NCBI GenBank assembly: GCA_025642065.1
Contig: JAODUP010000677.1
Coordinates: 301,001 to 365,000, forward strand
DNA from: Paralvinella palmiformis
Lineage: Eukaryota; Annelida; Polychaeta; Terebellida; Alvinellidae
Reading direction: 5' to 3'
Length of the DNA: 64,000 nucleotides
Part shown: positions 47,143-59,790 of the stretch, in pieces
Layout of the letters: each line of letters starts with the position of its first letter
How positions within the stretch are numbered: position 1 is the first letter of the stretch
The notes under the pieces: model-generated
Database searches by the model: none
Told to the model about the DNA's origin: nothing
What the model saw: the letters and a program-made list of their open reading frames with translations, nothing else
Made by a program: the position numbers and the translations under genes

Positions 47143-47691
47143 TAGTTATATCTAGATTATAAAAGCCGAGATCACCTGGCGCCACCTGGATGTTTCGAGG
47201 CACAAAAATCATTACTCTTCTCAAATATTTGGCCGGCTTTCAGTCTCTATAATTAAGATGTATTAAATGTTATTCTAGCTCTCTCTCTCTCTGTCTCTCT
47301 CTCTCTTTGTGTGTGTGTGTGTGTGTGTGGAAATGAACATAATCAAAGAAATACCACAACCATTATTTCAACAACACAATATTCCTAAAAGTCGTTGTTC
47401 CAAAAGCCCAATGTCCTGACACCTCAATATTCTAAAAGCCCACTTTTCCGAAACTCGATTGTTTCGACGGCCCAATGTTATAAAAGCCTAGTCTTCTATC
47501 AGCTCAATGTTCAGCTATAGTCCCCAATATTCCTACACTCAAATGTTGGTTCATATACGGTTAGCTTATGCTAGAGTAACGTTTGTAAATATATGTATTT
47601 TTAATTCCCTGATTTTGGACTTAAGCTACACCAAGTAAACGTACTTATGATGGATAAATGTTAATTAAAGTAACAGCTACCACTGTGGGTC

Positions 47692-47740
<49 letters not shown>

Positions 47741-48335
47741 CTTAAGCATCATATATGATGCTTAGGTGTCATTTGGCGTTAGATATCAGGCGGTATAGAC
47801 ATTGTTTTATACACACGTCACATCCAATTGTTGCTCCCTAAATGTTGATCTATATATTGTAAAAAATAGAAGGATTTAAACAATCTGTCGGAACATCAAG
47901 TTGTTGGAACAATGGAATGTCGGAATAACAGACTGTCGGAAAAATAGAATAATGGAACGATAACCTGTCACACCATATATATGTATGTCAGTTGTGACGA
48001 TAGGCTGTCACATTCTATGTCTGTTGGAACAATAGGATGCAGGAACAATAGGGTTTCAGAGCCGTGGGTCCTCGTAGCATATGGCCAACTGATAAAATTG
48101 GCTTTAGGAATAATAGGATGTCCTACAATAGGATGTTGGAACACAGAACACACACCGTTCCACACGAGTGATTGTTTGTGTATAATAATAATAACAGTGG
48201 TCGAAATGGCAGTTGTTTACATGTCTGGCAACCTCAAATGGGGGAGACGTATATGGTGTGTAATTTAGAGCCTCCCCACGGAGACTAATTCTAAATATAT
48301 TTAGAATTTAAAATATATGGCATGTTCCGTGGAGA
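47143..48335. other. Downstream of RECK-like exon 2; no supported exon
   Basis: Contains (CT)n/(GT)n (47279-47330), (TA)n (47698-47740) and degenerate GGAACAATAGGATGT units on both strands (47880-48140). A 22-bp perfect palindrome sits at 48287-48308. A CTCF-like core on the minus strand at 47179-47193 is a weak match. Confidence 0.45.
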
Positions 48336-48339
48336 AAAC

Positions 48340-48465
48340 CTCGCCAGTTCCCTGGCTGGATGAAAAACTCCCCCCTACTATAGTGCCACGGCCGAGGCGC
48401 GAACCTACGACCTCCTGCACAGAATGACCATAGCCATAGGCAAATAGTCTCATGCTCTACCTATG
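48340..48465 (-). mobile_element. tRNA-derived SINE head (antisense)
   Basis: Minus-strand A box ATAGGTAGAGCATGAG (right end) and B box AGGTTCGCGCC (complement of 48397-48407). The body has GGGGGGAGTTTTTCATCCAG, a variant of the shared box. Confidence 0.6.
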
Positions 48466-48600
48466 TGTTTGTGATTGTTTGTATGTGTTTGAGAGTGTTT
48501 GTATGCGTTTGTGAGTGTTTGTATGTATTTGTGAGTATATGTATGTGTTTGAGAGTGTTTGTATGTGTTTGTGAGTGTTTGTATGTGTTTGTGAGTGTTT
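48466..48600. repeat. 20-bp degenerate tandem repeat
   Basis: About seven copies of TGTTTGTATGTGTTTGTGAG with single-base variants. It lies between two antisense SINEs and could be an expanded tail of the right-hand one. Confidence 0.85.
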
Positions 48601-48602
48601 AG

Positions 48603-48772
48603 TATTGGCACTAGCCACAGCTGATAATACTAGCCAAATGGGCTTCTCCCTAGGGAATGGAAATAATCAGATGAAACATCCCGGAGATGGTAACACTCGG
48701 ATTCGATGCCAGAATCCGGAGATCTACAGCGCTGGGCGCCACTAACTCTGCCACGATTCGGCTTCGCGCAAC
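48603..48772 (-). mobile_element. tRNA-derived SINE (antisense)
   Basis: GATGAAACATCCC (48670-48682), B box complement 48699-48710 (GGCATCGAATCC), A box complement 48739-48753 (TGGCAGAGTTAGTGG). One of the better-preserved copies. Confidence 0.8.
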
Positions 48773-49088
48773 TCGTCAGAGGGAAATAGGAGGGAGTTTA
48801 TGTGGGAAGAGCAATCCCAGTGGGAAACGACGAATGATATAAAATATCTCTGATAGTTTGGCCATCAGTCATTCCCAAATAGTTTTGTTGTTTACGCGAT
48901 AATGATAGTGTAAACAAGGATTTGTTTACAGACCGGGCTTTAAACAGGTGTTACGACTAGGATACATGTGTTTTCAATGTTATTTCCAATTAGTGCTTTT
49001 GTTCAGGAAATCCTTAGTACTTAAGCTGCCCCCAGCTTGAAGGTAACTTAACGGTTTTTAACTGCGGCAGACATCAGATTGGGTGTTT

Positions 49089-49125
<37 letters not shown>

Positions 49126-49600
49126 CAATTTTTATCCCAAACAGACAACTATCGTTTGACCTTAGTTATGTAGCTGTAACCAAGGTTACAGATTTAAAGA
49201 TATGTATGTACAGTATAACAGCTATGCTGCTGGTGAGTTGAGTTTATGGTGATGGGCATGTACCCCTATCAACCCGTATCAACCCGTATCACACCCTATC
49301 AACCCTTATCAACCCTTATCACACGAATCACGCTATAGTTGATGTCACGGTGTCATCAGCAAGTCGACGACAGACCATCGTGAGGATAAATGTTTGTGAA
49401 GTTATTATTACGATAACATAATTACACAACAACAATAACAACAACAACAATAACACAGCAGGTATTAACAGCACTAATTGTTGTCTATATACATCAGGTA
49501 AAAACACTCGACGTCAAAGTTTACTAAAAATGCAGTTTAAAAAATATCAAGTTTTATTCACGAAGATGTCATAAGTCTGATTCTTTATTTGTTATAGTCC

Positions 49601-49645
<45 letters not shown>

Positions 49646-50518
49646 ACTCTCTGTCTCTTGTGGTATGTCATTCTAAAGGTGTCTGAGTTCAAGTTGATGA
49701 TTTACTGTCATCGATGACACAACCACTATCTTGTGGTATACAGTATAATCTACCTACTGAGATCACCTTTCTAAATGAGACTCACATCTGAATGCTCTTA
49801 AAGTATAAATAGAAAGAGGTAGAGTTTATGTCCTTCTGGTTATTGCAGACTCCGGGTGGGGGGGTGTAGGGTCGAGAACAGGCCCCAGGGGTAACTGTGT
49901 CACTGTTGGGTTCCAGACTCTTCACGGGGGTACACCTACAAGTGAATGACTAAATAAACACATTTACTGGTCCTAAAGATGACCCCCGAGGGGGTCCAAT
50001 AAATACGGGACCAGTGGGACGACTCCTCTGGTAAGCCCCACTCAAATGACTGACTCCTGGTCGTAATAGACAAGTGACCGTTTTTTAAGGAGGTTCACAT
50101 TTGAGGATGACTACTGTATGTCACAGCGTCTATCATATGACACCGAGACAGACATGCCAGTGTTATCCTCATTAATGTGACTGGTAAAGATTAAAGAATT
50201 AATTGGTTATAATAATATCTCAAATATCCAGATAGACAAGAGGATGTACTGTTTGTTTGTATTCTGTTATCTAAGATGACAGTAACATCCGTTGAAAAAC
50301 TAATTGCTTATGGATGCTGAGAGTCATAGGGTTTAATTTACATTCTCTTAATGAACCGGAACAGAATATTTAGATAATAAATAAAATTGATTTTATTGAA
50401 TCGATTTAAACGGATTTTGGAGATAGTTGGGGGCAGGACTATCTCTATTGGCTGGGTGGGTGGGGGTGGGGGGGTACCCGAAGTAATCTGACCAATGCGG
50501 GGTCCAATAACTCCTCGA

Positions 50519-50569
<51 letters not shown>

Positions 50570-50736
50570 TTAACAGAGTTGCAGTTCGCGGGTGTATATA
50601 AATGTGGGACCAATGGCTGTTGCTCTGATATGTCGTACTTTAAGGATGAGCTTAATTAGAGGCCACAAATGTTGGGTGAAGATAATACTCTCCTCAACTG
50701 ACGGAGAGATTGTACTATAAAGATAAACTGCGATAA

Positions 50737-50775
<39 letters not shown>

Positions 50776-51428
50776 CCCAAATCACGATTTAGTTAAAGGG
50801 TTGAAAGAGTCACATCTGATGATCAGAGAAGTAACAATCGTTTGTCTTGGGGACGGGGCGGGGGGGGGGGGGTGTATGTTCCGATAATATCGTTAAGAAC
50901 TAGTCGATAAGTTGTCTTCTCTTTCCGTCAAATGAAGCTCACTACCTTTACAGTTCAGTAAAATGTGAGCAGAATCTGTCATTGTTCAGTAAAATGAAGC
51001 CCAATTTGTGAGAGTTTAGTCAAAATGAAGCCAACTCGAGGGCGGGTAGACCAAATCTCGATTCTTATCGCTCGCTCAATATGTAAACAAACGACACGAT
51101 GAGTTTATAAAGAAGACACGCTGTTGTCATTCTTCAAGGGAAAAGTTTAGATTTCTTTGAGTGAATCTTCTTCTGATCAAAACTGTCGTCTCTCGTCTAA
51201 ATCTGAAGTTTCGTGTCGTCGTATGAGATGTCTTCTTTGAAGACGTTTGTTATTCTCGGCTACGACAACTTTTATGGCAATTCTTCCTTAGAGATGTCCG
51301 TTTTATGTGATTTACCTGTCTTCGGTGGTCCGGTTTTATGTCACCTTTTTATGGTTGTTGACAATGTAAACATTGTCACATTGTCGAACCGTCAACGATC
51401 ACTCGTCATAAGATTGGTCATTCAAACT
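48773..51428. other. No supported exon; microsatellites
   Basis: (CA)n 49094-49121, 10-bp ATCAACCC(G/T)T-type repeats 49265-49320, (TA)n 49600-49642, 50523-50565 and 50740-50772, and a G run near 50858. Nothing resembling a RECK exon was found. Confidence 0.45.
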
Positions 51429-52213
<785 letters not shown>

Positions 52214-52259
52214 GTGTGAGTTTTATTTCTCTTTCTGTGGTGGTGATGTTCTTCTGCGT

Positions 52260-52264
52260 TGGTG

Positions 52265-52316
<52 letters not shown>

Positions 52317-52345
52317 TTGCGTGTGTGCTCGTGCGTGCGTGTTGC
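52260..52345. repeat. (TGCG)n tetranucleotide tract
   Basis: Nearly pure GTGC repeats from 52262 to 52318; alternating purine-pyrimidine, so Z-DNA-prone. Confidence 0.9.
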
Positions 52346-53760
52346 TATACGCGTGTAATCACCTACAATGTGATTATCTGTCGCTTCTTCGCTCATCATC
52401 ACCCCCCCCCCATGGGGCTCCGATGTTGTGATGCGGTGATGTTGTTATGCGGTGACGTGATTGGTGCTGTTGCTGCGATGATGTATTCTCGTCACAGCAG
52501 AAAGTAAAAGATTATTTTCAAATTAGTTTTCGTCTGTTAATTTATTCACCACCAACTACTCCGGTAGCCACTACTCCGGTAGCCACTACCCCGGTAGCCT
52601 CATCTGTTAACCATTAACGATGTATTTCAACAAACAAATCAATCAGATGGGATAATTACTGATCGTACAAATACCTAAATGACAATTTATCTCCAATAAT
52701 TGTCTGAAATCTACCACAGATGGTTGGTGAAAATATTGTTTCTGTCAAATCTTGATCTATCGCCTGTACAGTGAGTGAGTGAGTCAGTCAGTCAGTGAGT
52801 CAGTCAGACAGTCAGTCAGTCAGTCAGTCAAGTCAGCCGGTCAAGACAGTCAGTCAGTCAGTAAGTCAAGTCAAGTCAGTCAGGTTTAACAACACATCAA
52901 TACATATGGCTCATTTACTGACCCCAGCTTTTATTCGTCGGTTACGAAATGCGGGATGTTGCAGCCCCCCTCCGCCTCCCTCTCCCTCCGACCCATCCTT
53001 CCCCGAACCGCAGGGAGTTAGAAATGGAATAGCATCCTTTATCATCTGTCAGAAAAATAGCCTCGTTTTTGTCTTACTCTAAACATGCAATTATTCAATT
53101 AAATGTTAAAAAAAAGATCAAGATTTGTACTTTTCGTATCAAATAATTCATCACTACTTTATAGAACTGTCGAAACTCATTCTTTGTGTTGCCGTTAATA
53201 ATTCCAGGTGTAACAACACAAATGCCAATTGAGTTATGTTCCGTAAGAATGAGCTACATTAATAATAAATACCTGAGACGTCGGACCTCCCATGACGTTA
53301 AGATAAAGGCTACCTTATGAAGATATTCTCAAACCTTTCCCGTATCATATACTTGGGATTGTTGTTATTGTTTAACAAGTGGCCGCGTTATTTAGCCAGA
53401 AACTTGCTCCACTCACACTCCTAGAATATACACTTTAGATACTTGAGTTTGTTTGGACATTTCGGCTGAAATGTTATTGCAGCTCAGATTTCGAATGTTC
53501 AGAATATTTCTCTTTAACTACCTGTTGTGCTATCTTCGGCGGAACTGTGCGCCAAGTTGTGTATACGTTGTTCGACGGTGAGTATGTGTGCGGCCTCGTG
53601 GACGTGTGTATTTGCGTGTGCGTGGGTGAGTTTGTTTGCGCGTTCACTTGCGTGCGCGGGTGGGTCCGTGTGAAAATTTTAACACGATCGAAAATACGAA
53701 ACGTCGTTTTACGGCTACTTTGATAGCTGGAAATATCCTACCGATAGGCTAATTATTCGA
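52346..53760. other. No supported exon
   Basis: A 14-bp CACTAC(C/T)CCGGTAGC repeat (52551-52596) and (AGTC)n at 52770-52880. A putative AG-to-GT segment (53483-53577) is open in two frames but neither translation resembles RECK. Confidence 0.45.
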
Positions 53761-53876
53761 ATGGGTATTGAGGTGAAGTGAAAGATGAAACACCCCTCAC
53801 ACATGATCAGGCCAGAATTTGAACCCCGATGCTAAAGGTAGCCGATCATCCACGCTATCAGTCCAGCCACAGAAAC

Positions 53877-53880
<4 letters not shown>
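53760..53880 (-). mobile_element. tRNA-derived SINE (antisense)
   Basis: GATGAAACACCC (53784-53795), B box complement 53814-53827 (GGGGTTCAAATTC), and head to 53873. (TA)n follows immediately at 53878. Confidence 0.7.
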
Positions 53881-53916
<36 letters not shown>

Positions 53917-55436
53917 TGACACAATCATACTGACTGTGGCTGTTTCACTGTAGACAATGAGCTGACATTTCAGTATGGTTTTGTTTTCTTGTGATAAGCT
54001 TTTGACATATTTCCTGGTCCAGTCCTTTATGCTACACCTGTGGACTTTTTGACATTTCTAGATTAAGCTCAATTAGCCCCTTTCCCGGCAGCTGGCGAGA
54101 CTATCATTTATTGTAGCAGCCCATATACAACTAAACAATACAAAATGGACGTTCCCCCCTCTCGACCCGAGTCCACCTAGATAATTAGCATGCGTTGTAA
54201 CGCGTTAGAACAAAACACACTTGAGAGAGAGTGTGTGTGGGGGGGGGGGGAACCGGTGAGTTATCTAATAGGAAGCCATGTCTACACATAACTGATTAGC
54301 ACATAACATGGTATCTAATTACGGGCCATTGTAAATATACGAGGTATCAATATATATATATATATATATATATATATGGTGCGCAGGCGTACAATTGGTT
54401 TTCGTAATACTAAATAATGTTAGTTTTTTTGTATTGGGCCAAGGTTGTTCGTGTCATACCACTCTTTAACCGTAGCATGCCAGTCTTTGACCGTAGCATG
54501 CTATGTTTTGACATCATGACGATGTAAGCGGATTTTTTCTCGATACTTGTTTTTTTTTAAACAGATGAATTGTTCAGATGTTTTTTTTCCAAGATATATA
54601 TGTATTAGTGCCTACACATCCACTGCTCACACACACACACACACACACACACCGGTAAGCGATCCAGGTTCGCTCTGTCCCGGATTGTTTATATACATAG
54701 CTGGTTAATAGATCATTGATGTAGCACAACGTTTATATACAAATCCAACTGTTTATTATATATCAACCGTATGGACGAACGACCTCTAGTGAAACGATCT
54801 CCAATTAAACTGATGGCCCAATCGAGTACATAACGTGGTACTCGGCGTAACAGAGTTAGTGTACTCAACGCCCGTAACCCTAGACTCTGGCCACGCAGTA
54901 GCCCGAGAAAGTCCACCCCTGATTGACATTTCAAATTAGCGATTTTGTCCCACTGATAAACGAGCCGGGCATAAACCGTTACACCAGTTATTTCACAGGT
55001 GCCATGTTTTACTAATGTTGGACACCGCCAGGAACAGGCGACGGTTTTGCCCAGCATTTCTCAGAAATAATACACCGATAAAACGTATATCCATTGTATG
55101 CAAATTATTGGCCAGTTTTAGCGGTACATTTCGGTACCAGATTTTCCGGAGGTACGATTTCTTTCTGTGCTGAAATTATTGCTACAATGGGACGTTTTGC
55201 GGTATGGGCCCATTTAGCCCGGCGGTTGTCTTGACCTGCTTGGTAAGTGTTAGACTCATAATATTTTTTATAATATACACTGACGTCGTAGATATAATTA
55301 CGAGAAATGACGAATGGGCAGCGGATAAATTTGAGTTGCTTTAATGGATTTTTCATCATATTGTGATACTGTTCAGAATAATTGCAATTTTTCGTGTACT
55401 GAAGCTATTTGAAGAAAGGCGATGTTTACGTGTTGA
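53881..55436. other. No supported exon
   Basis: (TA)n at 53885-53913 and 54352-54377, (CA)n 54627-54652. Two minus-strand open frames (54713-55057, 114 codons; 55105-55359, 84 codons) avoid low complexity but show no known domain. Confidence 0.45.
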
Positions 55437-55615
55437 GTGGGTGAGTGAGTGAGTGAGTGAGTGAGCGTTTTGTTCAGCCTGAGCTCTAGTCACACCCAAA
55501 TGACGTGATCAGGTGAAACATCCCCGAAGGCACCGGTAACACTAGGATTTGAAACGAGACTCGTGGAGTTCGGCAGTGCAGCTCTACGGATTGGCCATTT
55601 ACACGCCGAGGATAC
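55437..55615 (-). mobile_element. tRNA-derived SINE (antisense) with (CTCA)n tail
   Basis: (GTGA)n 55438-55465 on the left, GGTGAAACATCCCC (55512-55525) and B box complement near 55543-55555. The head continues to about 55612. Confidence 0.75.
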
Positions 55616-55799
55616 GTGTATATCTTGGATGGTGTGAAGGATGTAGAATTCATTAATCCAATGACAAAAAGAAGACGAAGAGATGCTAATTGTGATTTAG
55701 AGCGTGTACTTATTTCAACCCGTTATTTATCATATACCGACATGTGATAGACCAGACTAGTGTAACATCTGGTATAATGTAGTCTGTATGGAGTGACGA

Positions 55800-55834
<35 letters not shown>

Positions 55835-55975
55835 GTGTGTGTGTGCGCGCGCGCGCGTGCGTGTCTGTGTGTGTGTTTAAAAGGCACTGGTACGGAGAAT
55901 CACAAATTGTGAGTACACTCGCTGCGAATGATCTGTACACCTCAGACACAAATGACATCAGTGTGCATGCACACA

Positions 55976-56014
<39 letters not shown>

Positions 56015-56094
56015 ATGATGAGAGAGAGAGAAGAATCAGACATAACGGACAAATAGACATCATCAATTATCTTCAGATATCTCTCTCTCACACA

Positions 56095-56133
<39 letters not shown>
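55800..56133. repeat. Cluster of (TA)n, (TG)n/(CG)n and (CA)n tracts
   Basis: (TA)n 55802-55831 with (TG)/(CG) to 55878, (CA)n 55978-56012, and (CA)-(TG) at 56090-56132 forming an inverted dinucleotide pair. Confidence 0.9.
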
Positions 56134-56136
<3 letters not shown>

Positions 56137-58217
56137 ATGTCGTCAGTATCAATAATCAGCATTCAGTTATAACTCTGGCCATACTAGGTATTACTTTGAT
56201 ACTAATACATACACTAGTCTCCAGCAATCATTACTCCTCGCACGCTGCTAAAGCGCGCAGTCACGTCCGCGTGCGACAATTTTAATACATTAATTCCGCT
56301 TTCGGATGGCAGTCGTTCACAGAACGAACTCGTGTCACCTTCGTTCAATTATGATGATATTTTTCAACATAATTTTTGAGATGATTAATTCTCTTGGCTG
56401 ACGTTGATGCCGCATTCTTACTAAAATAGTTGGATTTTAGGCACACAACAACATTTTAAAAAACCTCTCCGACCCATCCGGGTTATAGTTCGGTACAGTT
56501 CTGGCAGCCTTAACCATCTAATCAGACGGTGGGGAATGCGCCGAGCCAGTGATTTCACTTCAGGATATGGCGCGGATCCCCGCTAGGTGTCTCTGCGGGC
56601 ACCAGGCGGGCCCGGCTTGTCGCATCAACCCCCGGACATGGAACTAACAGTCAAAACTCAGCATGATCCTGAATACCAAAAACACAAACCAACCGAACTC
56701 CTGGTTTCCCGGTCTTAATTTAAGGCTGCCAACTTGATGGGACACTAATAATGTGGAATCCCGTGGGGCAGAGACGTCCAGATTTTCGCGAAGAGTTCTG
56801 TTCTGGATTGAATTCTCTACTGGATTTCGGTGTTGGTTGTCGGCTGATTTTAGGTGTGAATGAATCCCGGTACATCTACGAGACCTTTGGAAGAATCCGG
56901 GAGGGTGCGTTTATAAGAAGCGCGGGATCGTCGGAGTAGTTTGCTAGCAGATTGGGCAGAGTTGATTGTCAGCAGATACCGCCACCAGAGATTGGCCGGC
57001 TACCGCCAATTCGTGACCGGATTTTGCGCGAAAATCGATCCGGCAAACTCCGAATCGCCCAATTTGAATTGTGATTGTGTAAACAGATTGGACGATAATG
57101 GGGGTACCGGTTACGTTTGTAGCCAATCACGGATCGAGATAACACCGACTAGACTTACCATAAGTGACAGATAGTCAACTATTATATAACACGTTTGTTA
57201 CTGGACAGGTAACAATTGACGGGATTTTGTTTATTTGTGATAATCCAGAATCGGAGTTGGTTTTATGAAAAAAGTTTAATGATATTAATGAATGTATCTC
57301 TTGGCACCGTGCGCTTTCTCTCTCTCTCTCTCACCCGCGCGCGCACACGAATCCCAGTTTCACTTTTGTCTGTGGGATGTTTCTTCCATCAGTACAAACA
57401 TTTCGGACCGAATATCTTTCCGAGGGAATAGCCTTTGATCATATATGTCCTTTGGTCCTATGTGCCTTGATCATATGTCCTTCGGTCCCATGTGCCTTGA
57501 TCATATGTCCTTTGGTCCTTTGTCCCTTGGGTTTATGTCCCTTGGTTATATGTCCCATGGTTATAAAACCAAGTATTATATTAATGTTTACACTCAATCA
57601 TTCAATTAAATTGTGTGCGTGTGCATGCGTGCGTGTGTGTGTGTATGTGGCTACCTAATATATATATATATATATATATATATCAACCCCTACACGGCGT
57701 GGCACGAGCCATTAGTGTTTTATCCAACAACTCAGACATCAGTAATAGAGCCCCCTTCACACAAACCCCAAAAATCCCGGACAGTCCGTGATCCGGTTAC
57801 AACTGGAGAAAATCATCCTCCCTTGTTAGCAGGACCTGATTGTTTATAAATGTACAACAGATCCTGGATCAAAGCTTCCGGATGTTGGACAACAAATACG
57901 CTCCGGTCTTGTGATACGTATTTGTAGGATTGTTAATGCCTGACACATCGGGTCATAAGGATCCGGTATCCGGTGTCCATATCCTGAGATTCCCCGTTGT
58001 CGGAACATGGGATAATCGTAAGTCTGGATCATCCTTCAGACACAGACAACGATTTTTGTTTTGGGGTCGTAGAGTGTAAACCTCATCGGGTTGCTGAGGC
58101 GATTAAGACGCATGCTCAGTGCCATCTTCATAATTAAATAAATACCATGTTTATAAGATATTTATTTATTGGATCGCAACATTTACTCAATGATGAGAGA
58201 TTTTAAAAGATTAGTGT
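56134..58217. other. No supported exon; GC-richer stretch at 56480-57170
   Basis: 56480-57170 is CpG-containing unique DNA without a recognisable coding exon. Degenerate ~20-bp TTTGGTC/TTGATCATATGTCC repeats lie at 57440-57560 and (TA)n at 57657-57683. Confidence 0.45.
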
Positions 58218-58385
58218 GGGGATCATCCTCATTGTCTAACTGGTATACCACGGTTGACCTTAGACCTCTAAACAACCTGGTTTATGTCTTAAATATGTTT
58301 CATCTTTCACTTCGCCTGATATTGACCTGTACCATTTTGTGTCGTCCGGTACACTTTTCCGACCGTTTGCATAGAATGGGGCTAC
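58218..58385 (+). mobile_element. tRNA-derived SINE, diverged
   Basis: CATTGTCTAACTGGTATACC (A-box region) then ATGTTTCATCTTTCACTTCG (58294-58313), similar to the body at 25714. The B box is mutated. Confidence 0.55.
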
Positions 58386-58545
58386 TCCCCTAGTGAAATG
58401 AGATAATCAGGTTGAAGCTTTTTAATGAAGAATGTAACATTCCACACAAATACCTAGTAACACTGGGATTTGATCTGACGACAGAGATATCCGGAGTGCA
58501 GTACACTACCGATTGCACTACGAGAGTGTCTGTTCTCTGAAGAGA
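58386..58545 (-). mobile_element. tRNA-derived SINE (antisense), diverged
   Basis: GAATGTAACATTCC (58430-58443) is a mutated shared box; the complement of 58467-58479 is CAGATCAAATCCC (B box). It lies tail-to-tail with the plus-strand copy on its left. Confidence 0.6.
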
Positions 58546-58557
58546 CCAGCAAGTTGG

Positions 58558-58657
58558 TGTAATATAAATATAACCCCGTCGATGATATCACGTAATATAA
58601 ATATAACCCCGTCGGTGATATCACGTATTATAAATGTAGCCCGCCGGTGATATCACG
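58558..58657. repeat. ~34-bp tandem repeat, three copies
   Basis: GTAATATAAATATAACCCCG followed by TCGATGATATCAC, repeated with small changes at about 58558, 58592 and 58626. Confidence 0.85.
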
Positions 58658-59031
58658 GCATTGCGATATTGTCCCTTAGCACTATCACAATATATACGGA
58701 AGCGTGTGTAAGGTAATCAGTGTGTGTGTGTGTGTGTGTAACCAGGCTCTGTATCAATGTTATCACAGTTACTGGGTATTGTGTGTGCCAGTACTAAACT
58801 TGGAATCCTGTTGTTGATATCTGTAGTTTTACAATTAATGTTTGGAGCGTTTCGTGATTAAATAGTTCGTGATGTTTCCTATTTCAGTTATATAGTGTGT
58901 AATATAGTGTATGAAAAGATACTGGCACGAAGAGTCCCGAACTCTGAATGAAACGTATTGGTGATTCATTAGGGTACTAAATATTAAACGACTCTCTTTC
59001 CATGTTGAGTCGTCTAATCTCTCTCTTTCAA

Positions 59032-59083
<52 letters not shown>

Positions 59084-59333
59084 AGAGTGTGTAATTAGCC
59101 ACTGGCGCAGAGAATATCGAATCGTGAATTAAACATCTGGGCGATTCATCAGACTACTTTTCCGCTGAACCATGTGTAATGTCTGACCGATCCCTAAGTC
59201 GCTATGAAAAAGTCTAAAAGCTAATCAGCTACATTCGTGGTGTTTAGAGTAACACACCCAGGTGTATGTGTGTGTATGCGCGCGCGAGCGCGTGTGTGTC
59301 CGTAACCATCAGACCATGCGTATGTATATGGGC
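58658..59333. other. No supported exon
   Basis: (GT)n at 58720-58740 and 59034-59080. Otherwise AT-rich unique DNA. Confidence 0.45.
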
Positions 59334-59733
59334 ACCATGGTCGGGTGTAGGACAGTTGCTGACCCGGACAGTTACTCACCGGACAGTTACTCACCGGACA
59401 GTTGTTCACCCAGGCAGTTGCTTACCGGACAGTTGCTTACCAAGCAAATGAAAAGTAGACACTTGAGAAACAAATCACATAATTATATTAATAAAATAAA
59501 ATAGTCTCTGAACTTTAATTCCCTGATAATTGGTAATATTCATCCCAATAATTATATAGGTAATAGGATACTAAGAAATATATTTCTGAATTAAAAATCA
59601 TTTTAATTTTTTTATTTTTGCTCATTAAAAATTCATGTCCACTTTTTCATTTGCTCGTTGAGCAAGTGTCCAGGTGAGCTACTGTCCGGCTAAGCAACTG
59701 CCCGGGTGAGCAACTGTCCGTACACCCCATGGT
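59334..59733. mobile_element. Foldback-type element, ~100-130-bp inverted arms made of 15-bp subrepeats
   Basis: The left arm starts ACCATGGTCGGGTGTAGGAC and the complement of the right end reads ACCATGGGGTGTACGGACAG. Both continue with ~15-bp units of the type CGGACAGTTGCTCAC, then GCAAATGAAAA(A)GT(A/G)GACA. The unpaired centre (about 59470-59633) is AT-rich. Arms differ in subrepeat number. No coding frame and no clear target duplication. Confidence 0.8.
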
Positions 59734-59756
59734 CAGTCTCCTCTCGAACCCCCCCG

Positions 59757-59790
<34 letters not shown>

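Noticed and set aside
53483..53577. Possible RECK exon 3 (TTGCAG ... GACG|GTGAGT)
   Set aside because: Splice-like borders, but the phase-0 translation lacks the expected cysteine and Trp pattern and does not resemble RECK.
54713..55359. Two adjacent minus-strand frames of 114 and 84 codons
   Set aside because: Not low-complexity, but no motif or homology I can name, different frames and no convincing splice pair.
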